Assembly (NCBI GenBank): GCA_948439405.1
Contig: CAOJNB010000017.1
Location: forward strand, 1 to 34,819
Source: an uncultured Coriobacteriaceae bacterium
GTDB taxonomy: Bacteria > Actinomycetota > Coriobacteriia > Coriobacteriales > Atopobiaceae
Direction of reading: 5' to 3'
Length of the DNA stretch: 34,819 nt
Of the stretch, positions 28,157-34,819 are shown in pieces; the stretch's first letter is position 1, and each line of letters begins with the position of its first letter. A program made the translations under genes and the position numbers. Below the pieces are notes generated by a model. That model was not told the origin of the DNA, made no database searches, and saw only the letters and a program-made list of their open reading frames with translations.

Positions 28157-28221
28157 GCTCTCCTCCAAGGGTGTGTCGCCGTCTCCCACCATTGTAGGCA
28201 CGGGGGAGCGCGGCTCGTCCG

Positions 28222-28827
28222 CTACACGGGCCGACGCGCCTCGATGGCCCTCCCGAGCGTGACCTCGTCGGCGTACTCGAGCTCTCCGCCCACGGGAAGC
28301 CCGCTCGCGAGCCTGCTCACCTCGACGCCGAGCGGGCGGATGGTCCGCGAGAGGTAGGTCGCCGTCGTCTCGCCCTCCACGTCGGGGTTCGTCGCGAGGA
28401 TGACCTCGCCCACCGTCCCGTCGGCCAGGCGCGCGAGCAGCTCGCGCACGTGCAGGTCGTCGGGGCCGACCTCGTCCATGGGCGAGATGACGCCCCCGAG
28501 CACGTGGTACAGGCCGTGGTAGGCGCCGGTCCGCTCGATGGCGGTGACGTCGCGCGGCTCGGAGACCACGCACACCGTCGTCCGGTCGCGCGTGGGGTCG
28601 TCGCACACGTCGCACAGCTCGCCGGTGGCGTAGGAGAAGCACACCGGGCAGAAGTGGACCTGCTCCTTCACGTCGAGGAGCGCCTGCGCGAGGCGGCGCG
28701 CCTCCTCCGCATCGGCGCTCAGGATGTGGTAGGCGATGCGCTGCGCCGACTTGGGCCCGATGCCGGGCAGCCGGCCGAGCTCGTCGAGCAGGCGCTGGAG
28801 CGCACGCCCGTCGCGTGCCCCCTCCAT
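28222..28827 (-). CDS. recR: Recombination mediator RecR
   Basis: A 201-residue RecR that works with RecO/RecF to load RecA at gaps. The helix-hairpin-helix [17 protein letters not shown] (17-33), the C4 zinc finger (Cys60, 63, 72, 75) and the TOPRIM domain with VVSEPRDV (87-94) and ATNPDVEGE are all in place. Length is standard. The ATG at 28827 has a weak ribosome site, but the stop of ybaB lies six bases upstream, so translation is probably coupled. The dnaX-ybaB-recR order is conserved in many bacteria. Confidence 0.97.
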   Translation of the reverse strand: MEGARDGRALQRLLDELGRLPGIGPKSAQRIAYHILSADAEEARRLAQALLDVKEQVHFCPVCFSYATGELCDVCDDPTRDRTTVCVVSEPRDVTAIERTGAYHGLYHVLGGVISPMDEVGPDDLHVRELLARLADGTVGEVILATNPDVEGETTATYLSRTIRPLGVEVSRLASGLPVGGELEYADEVTLGRAIEARRPV

Positions 28828-28833
28828 CCCAGG

Positions 28834-29175
28834 CTACAGCCCCGGGATGCCGAGGCCGCCGGTGACGGCGCCCATCTGCTGGCTGGCGACGTCCTGGGCG
28901 GAGGCGAGCGCCTCGTTGACGGCCGCGAGCACCATGTCCTCGAGCATCTCGACGTCCTCGGGGTCCACGGCCTCGGGGTCGATCGTGACGCCGGTGAGCT
29001 TCATGTCGGCGGTCGCGGTCACCTTGACCATGCCGCCGCCGGCGCTGGCGCTGACCTCGACGTCCTTGAGGCCCTCCTGGGCGGCCTCGAGCTCCTCCTG
29101 CATCTTGCGGGCCTGCTTCATGACCTGCTGCATGTTCATGCCGCCCATGCCGCCGCCCATTCCTCTGCGTGCCAT
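28834..29175 (-). CDS. YbaB/EbfC-family nucleoid-associated protein
   Basis: A 113-residue homologue of YbaB/EbfC, a small dimeric DNA-binding protein. A Gly/Met-rich start (GMGGGMGGMNM) leads into QQVMKQARKMQEELEAAQ, the long helix of the family. The beta-sheet with GGGMVKVTATADMKLTGV and an Asp/Glu-rich helix follow. The frame is open far upstream through the dnaX region; the ATG at 29175 follows GGGAG with six bases. It sits between dnaX and recR, its usual genomic place. Confidence 0.94.
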   Translation of the reverse strand: MARRGMGGGMGGMNMQQVMKQARKMQEELEAAQEGLKDVEVSASAGGGMVKVTATADMKLTGVTIDPEAVDPEDVEMLEDMVLAAVNEALASAQDVASQQMGAVTGGLGIPGL

Positions 29176-29249
29176 ACCATGCTCCCTCGCGCGCCTCGGC
29201 GCCTCGCTGTCCTCGCGTCCTGCGGCCGGCGTCCGCCGGCCAGGTAATC

Positions 29250-31460
29250 CTACTCGTCCGCCGCGCCCTCGTCCTTCGGGGCCACCGTGCTCACCGTGAC
29301 GCCGGGCCCGAACACGTCCTCGAGCATCGAGGAGAGCGACTCGGGCAGCAGCGGCCCCTCGTCGCGCCCCCCGGCGCCCGCCTTCCCCTTCCTCGGCTCC
29401 GGGGTCGCGGCGGGCTCGGCGGCGGCCGACGCGGGCTCGGGAGCCGAAGGCGCGGATTCCGGCTCGAGCGGAGGCGCGGGCTCCGCCGGGGCGGGCTCCT
29501 CCCAGGGGGCCGACATGTAGGCGGGGGGCTCCTCGGGCACGTAGGGCTCGAGCTCCTCGTAGGGGACGGGCTCGTCGAAGGGAGCTGCCTCCGGATACGG
29601 CGCCGGGTCGGGCTCGAAGGGCGCCGGCTCCGGCTCGGGAGGGGCCGGGGTCGGAAGGGGGTCGGGCGCCGCCCGCTCCTCGAGCGGTGCGGGCGCGGGC
29701 TCGACGGGCTCGGGGGCAGGCGTCGGGGCGACGTCGGAAGCGGGCCCCTTCTCGGTCGGCTGGCAGCCGCCCTCGACGAAGACGATCCTTCGGTGCCCGA
29801 AGACGCCGTCCGCGACGGGCTGCATCGCCGAGCGCACGTCGTCCCGCCCGAGCATGTGGATGGCGAACGAGGAGCCCTTCGGGAGGGACACCGTGAGGAC
29901 GCTCCCGTCGTCGGAGGTCGCCGTCGCCTGGAGCAGCAGCGACTCGTAGTGCGGGAACCGCTCCCTCATCTGGTCCTCGAAGGCGCGCCACTGGCGCTGC
30001 AGGGCGCCGGCGTCGGGGGACGCGGGCGCGCCCGGGCCCTCCTCGGCGGCGGGTCGTCGCTCGGGCTCCGGGGCCGTCGACGGCTCGGGGGCGACGGGTT
30101 CGGGGGCTGCGGGAGCGGGAGCCGGCTCGGGCTCGCGGGCCTCCGCGACCGCCGCGGGCCGGGACTCGGGCTCGGGGGCCGGAGCGGGCCGGAGCTCGGC
30201 GGACGGGACGGGCTCGGGAGCCGTCGCGGGCGCGGGGGGCTCGGCGGGCTCCGGCGCCCGCGCGGGGACGGAGGCCGACGCGGGTGCGGAAGTCGCGGCC
30301 GCCGCCGGTGCCGGCGACGGCGCCCCGGAGCGCTCCAGCTCCGCCACGCGCTCGGCGAGGGACTCGAGGGTGAGCTCGCTGTCCGGGCGCGCGAGCTTGG
30401 TGAGGGCGACCTCGACGACGAGGCGCTGGTTCTGCGCGAAGCCCATCTGGTAGGCGGCGTCGCCGAGCGTCGAGAGGGCGCGCGCGAGGCGGTCGGGCGA
30501 CCCGAACCGCGCGGCCTCCTCGGCGAGCGAGGCGGGGTCCGCCCCGGAGAACGTCTCGTCCTGGGGCCCCGCGACCGCCGTCACGTAGGCGTCGCGGACG
30601 CGCGAGGCGAGCCCGCGCACGAGCTGGAGGAGGTCGCGCCCGGCGTCGCTCGCGTCGGCCACCTGGGCGAACAGCGTCGCGACGTCGCGGTCGGCGATCG
30701 CGAGGCTCATCGCGCGCAGCACGGCCTCGGGCACCTCCCCCAGCAGGTCGCGCGTCGCCTCCGAGGTCACGGCGCCGTCGCCGAAGACGGAGAGCTGCTC
30801 GAGCGTCGAGAGGGCGTCGCGCATCCCGCCGCGGGCGTGGCGGCAGATCATCTGCAGGGCCTCGGGGTCGTAGGTGAAGCCCTCGCGCTCGCACGCGCGC
30901 TCGAGGTGCGCCTCGATGTCGGCGGAGGAGATGGGGCGGAAGTCGAAGCGCTGGACGCGCGACTGGATCGTCGCGGGCACCTTGCGCGCCTCGGTGGTGC
31001 ACAGGACGAAGGTGACGTGGGCGGGAGGCTCCTCGAGCGTCTTCAGCAGCGCGTTGAAGGCCGCCGGGGAGAGCATGTGGACCTCGTCCACGATGTAGAC
31101 CTTGTGCGAGCCGCGCACCGGGGCGTAGTCGACGCGGTTGATGATCTCGTCGCGGACGGCGTCCACGCCGGTGCGGCTCGCCGCGTCGAGCTCGTAGACG
31201 TCGGGGTGCTCGCCGGCGGCGACCAGGCGGCACTGCTCGCAGGTCCCGTCCGGGAGCTCGCCCTCGGGGGAGTCGCAGAGCAGGGCCTTCGCGAGCAGCC
31301 GCGCCATCGTCGTCTTGCCGGTGCCGCGCGGGCCGCAGAACAGGTAGGCGTGGCCGAGCCTCCCCTCGCGGACGGCGGCCTCCAGCGTCGCGACGACGTG
31401 GTGCTGGCCGACGACGTCGGCGAAGGTCTGAGGGCGGTACTTCCTGTAGAGAGATTCCAT
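29250..31460 (-). CDS. dnaX: DNA polymerase III subunits gamma/tau
   Basis: A 736-residue clamp-loader ATPase. Walker A GPRGTGKT (43-50), Walker B VYIVDEVHML (121-130) and the sensor region CTTEARKVPATIQSR (154-168) are intact. Zinc ligands Cys62, Cys74 and Cys77 are present, but the fourth expected Cys is Asp71. After the collar (to about 375) come two long Pro/Ala/Glu linkers (380-484 and 571-690). A small folded region around LPKGSSFAIHMLGRDDV lies between them, and a conserved-looking LPESLSSMLEDVFG tail ends the protein. I see no A-rich slippery site for a short gamma form. The ATG at 31460 follows GGAGG. The SRP RNA gene lies directly upstream. Confidence 0.96.
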   Translation of the reverse strand: MESLYRKYRPQTFADVVGQHHVVATLEAAVREGRLGHAYLFCGPRGTGKTTMARLLAKALLCDSPEGELPDGTCEQCRLVAAGEHPDVYELDAASRTGVDAVRDEIINRVDYAPVRGSHKVYIVDEVHMLSPAAFNALLKTLEEPPAHVTFVLCTTEARKVPATIQSRVQRFDFRPISSADIEAHLERACEREGFTYDPEALQMICRHARGGMRDALSTLEQLSVFGDGAVTSEATRDLLGEVPEAVLRAMSLAIADRDVATLFAQVADASDAGRDLLQLVRGLASRVRDAYVTAVAGPQDETFSGADPASLAEEAARFGSPDRLARALSTLGDAAYQMGFAQNQRLVVEVALTKLARPDSELTLESLAERVAELERSGAPSPAPAAAATSAPASASVPARAPEPAEPPAPATAPEPVPSAELRPAPAPEPESRPAAVAEAREPEPAPAPAAPEPVAPEPSTAPEPERRPAAEEGPGAPASPDAGALQRQWRAFEDQMRERFPHYESLLLQATATSDDGSVLTVSLPKGSSFAIHMLGRDDVRSAMQPVADGVFGHRRIVFVEGGCQPTEKGPASDVAPTPAPEPVEPAPAPLEERAAPDPLPTPAPPEPEPAPFEPDPAPYPEAAPFDEPVPYEELEPYVPEEPPAYMSAPWEEPAPAEPAPPLEPESAPSAPEPASAAAEPAATPEPRKGKAGAGGRDEGPLLPESLSSMLEDVFGPGVTVSTVAPKDEGAADE

Positions 31461-31496
31461 GGGACCTCCGACACGAGCTGGCGGCGGGCGGGTCCC

Positions 31497-31518
31497 GGAA
31501 GGGCCCCGAGACGGGCCC
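31497..31518 (-). terminator. Possible hairpin terminator after the SRP RNA
   Basis: GGGCCC (31513-31518) can pair with GGGCCC (31501-31506), followed on the minus strand by TTCC. Without a longer T-run it may be a weak attenuator, so dnaX could partly depend on read-through from the SRP RNA promoter. Confidence 0.3.
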
Positions 31519-31524
31519 GAGAGT

Positions 31525-31625
31525 GCGCCGGGCGGGAACGGGCGCCCGACAGAGGCCCCTTATGGCTGCTGTCTCCCGACCCTGACCAGGTTCGAGGTGT
31601 GCCGTCGCCCGAACCCGCCCGACGC
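31525..31625 (-). ncRNA. ffs: Small bacterial signal recognition particle RNA (4.5S)
   Basis: On the minus strand the centre holds the SRP domain IV signature: GGTCAGG, then a GGGAGAC apical segment and AGCAGCC, which Ffh binds. The ends form one long stem: GGGCGGG-TT-CGGGCG pairs with CGCCCG-TT-CCCGCCC, extended by GCGTC/GGCGC, giving about 100 bases in a single hairpin. It lies upstream of dnaX, a common position. Ends are estimated from the stem and the upstream -10 box, within a few bases. Confidence 0.92.
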
Positions 31626-31636
31626 ACTGGGACTGA

Positions 31637-31642
31637 ACTATA
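31637..31642 (-). promoter_or_regulatory. -10 box of the SRP RNA promoter
   Basis: TATAGT on the minus strand (five of six to consensus) lies about 12 bases before the inferred 5' end of the SRP RNA, the right distance. The -35 region falls inside the end of larE and is a poor match. Confidence 0.45.
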
Positions 31643-31653
31643 CCATGCCGCCC

Positions 31654-32499
31654 CTACGCGCCGCCCCCCGCTTCGCGGAGCAGGGCGGCCTCGGTCTCGG
31701 CGTTCATCTTCCCGGTCGCGTAGCCGCCCAGGTCGAGCGTCACGAAGGAGAAGCCGACGCCGCGCAGGCGCTCGTCCACGCGCGCCGCCCGACCGTCCTC
31801 GAGCAGGCGGGGGGCCTCTCCCGGCCCCAGCTCGATGCGGGCGACGCCGCCCTCGTGGAAGCGGACGCGGACCTGGCGGAACCCCTCGTCGATGAGGGCG
31901 AGCTCCGCCTCGGCCACCATGCGGAGGCGCTCGGCGTCGACGCGGTCGCCGTACTGGAAGCGCGTCATGAGGCAGGCGAAGGAGGGCTTCGTGGCGGTGG
32001 GCAGGCCCAGGCGGGAGGAGAGCTCCCGGATGTCGGCCTTCGCGAGCCCCGCGTCGCGCAGCGGGCTCTCGACGCCGAGCTCGGCGAGCGCGCGCATCCC
32101 CGGTCGGTAGGCGCCGGTGTCGTCGGCGTTGGTGCCGTCGAGCACGTGGGCGAAGCCGTCGGCGCGCGCCGCGGCGATGAGATGCTCGAAGAGATGGCGC
32201 TTGCAGCGGTAGCACCGGTCGGGCGGGTTGTCCGCGTAGCCCTCGATCGAGAACGAGTCGACCTCGACCTCGACCTGGCGGATCCCGCGCTCCCGGCAGA
32301 ACGCCTGCGCCTCGTCGGTCTCGTAGGGCGGGAAGATGGGCGAGGTCGCGGTGTAGGCGACCGCCGCGTCGCCGAGGGCCTCGTGGGCGGCCCAGAGCAC
32401 GAGCGTGGAGTCCACGCCGCTCGAGAACGCCACCGCCGCGCCGCCCGTCGCGCGGATCGCGTCCCTCAACCTCTCGTACCTGCGGTCCAGATCGTCCAT
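31654..32499 (-). CDS. larE: LarE-like ATP-dependent sulfur transferase (PP-loop)
   Basis: A 281-residue PP-loop pyrophosphatase of the LarE family. In lactate racemase maturation LarE adenylates and adds sulfur to the nicotinic-acid-derived pincer cofactor. The ATP loop FSSGVDST is at 25-32. Cys96 and Cys99 (RCYRCK) and Cys176 (FACLMTR) are present. Cys176 matches the sacrificial cysteine of the Lactobacillus enzyme; the three-cysteine arrangement is that of LarE forms proposed to bind a 4Fe-4S cluster and act catalytically. The ATG at 32499 follows GGGAGGG; the frame extends 18 codons further without a ribosome site. No larA, larB or larC is nearby, so the client is unknown. Confidence 0.82.
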   Translation of the reverse strand: MDDLDRRYERLRDAIRATGGAAVAFSSGVDSTLVLWAAHEALGDAAVAYTATSPIFPPYETDEAQAFCRERGIRQVEVEVDSFSIEGYADNPPDRCYRCKRHLFEHLIAAARADGFAHVLDGTNADDTGAYRPGMRALAELGVESPLRDAGLAKADIRELSSRLGLPTATKPSFACLMTRFQYGDRVDAERLRMVAEAELALIDEGFRQVRVRFHEGGVARIELGPGEAPRLLEDGRAARVDERLRGVGFSFVTLDLGGYATGKMNAETEAALLREAGGGA

Positions 32500-32556
32500 C
32501 GGCCCTCCCGCCACGTCGGTGTCGCAGGCCATGGTAGCCCGTCGGGCGCGCACGGC

Positions 32557-32588
32557 AAAGGGGCGGGCCGGGAGTCCCGGCCCGCCCC
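32557..32588 (-). terminator. Rho-independent terminator of the PFOR gene
   Basis: A perfect 13-pair stem (GGGGCGGGCCGGG at 32560-32572 with CCCGGCCCGCCCC at 32576-32588) with a three-base loop, followed on the minus strand by TTT. It lies 40 bases past the PFOR stop and separates that gene from larE. Confidence 0.78.
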
Positions 32589-32628
32589 TCGGGCAAGCTA
32601 TGCGCGACGGCTCACGCTAGCGCAGGAG

Positions 32629-34819
<2,191 letters not shown>

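Noticed and set aside
29250..31460. Programmed frameshift in dnaX producing gamma
   Set aside because: No A-rich slippery heptamer followed by a stem-loop is visible in this GC-rich gene.

Overview
The window reads as high-GC, anaerobic Actinomycetota, most likely class Coriobacteriia (Olsenella/Collinsella/Atopobiaceae-like). This is an inference from four things: strong GC bias at third codon positions, a single-chain pyruvate:ferredoxin oxidoreductase, rubrerythrin, and a paired GlgC/GlgD glycogen operon. No taxonomic marker such as 16S rRNA is present. Nearly everything lies on the minus strand; only nth and two genes behind it are on the plus strand.

Layout by plus coordinates (transcription of minus genes runs right to left). 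1-8764 is the end of a surface-polysaccharide locus: a GT2 glycosyltransferase cut by the window edge, a remnant of a polysaccharide pyruvyl transferase, a flippase, a DUF2142 membrane protein, rfbB, a large two-domain GT2 glycosyltransferase and rfbD. The part below about 2,100 is clearly richer in A+T than the rest and looks acquired. 11004-22484 is a complete glycogen operon, transcribed glgB-glgP-glgC-glgD-glgA and then a GH13-GH77 fusion (maltodextrin hydrolase plus 4-alpha-glucanotransferase). It covers ADP-glucose synthesis, chain elongation, branching, phosphorolysis and maltodextrin recycling.

Between the glycogen operon and rfbD sits the main discovery. A compact two-gene RloA/RloB (AbiL-type) anti-phage module of about 2.1 kb lies between two 101-bp direct repeats that differ at one base. 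The repeats are copies of the 3' end of the GH13-GH77 gene. The upstream copy is now the coding end of the enzyme, with a new nine-residue tail. The downstream copy is an orphaned stub that still carries the presumed ancestral stop codon. No recombinase or transposase lies between the repeats.

22593-25002 (+): endonuclease III, a D-2-hydroxyacid dehydrogenase and a class II sugar-phosphate aldolase. 25097-27013 (-): rrf2-type regulator, an Fe-S-less MutY-like glycosylase and rubrerythrin, possibly an oxidative-stress group. 27131-27207: tRNA-Asp with a clear promoter and terminator. 27290-31625 (-): small SRP RNA, dnaX, ybaB, recR and a single-pass membrane protein of unknown function. 31654-34819 (-): a LarE-like sulfur insertase and the C-terminal two thirds of pyruvate:ferredoxin oxidoreductase, cut by the window edge. 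No stretch over 300 bp lacks a feature. No CRISPR array, rRNA or IS transposase was seen.
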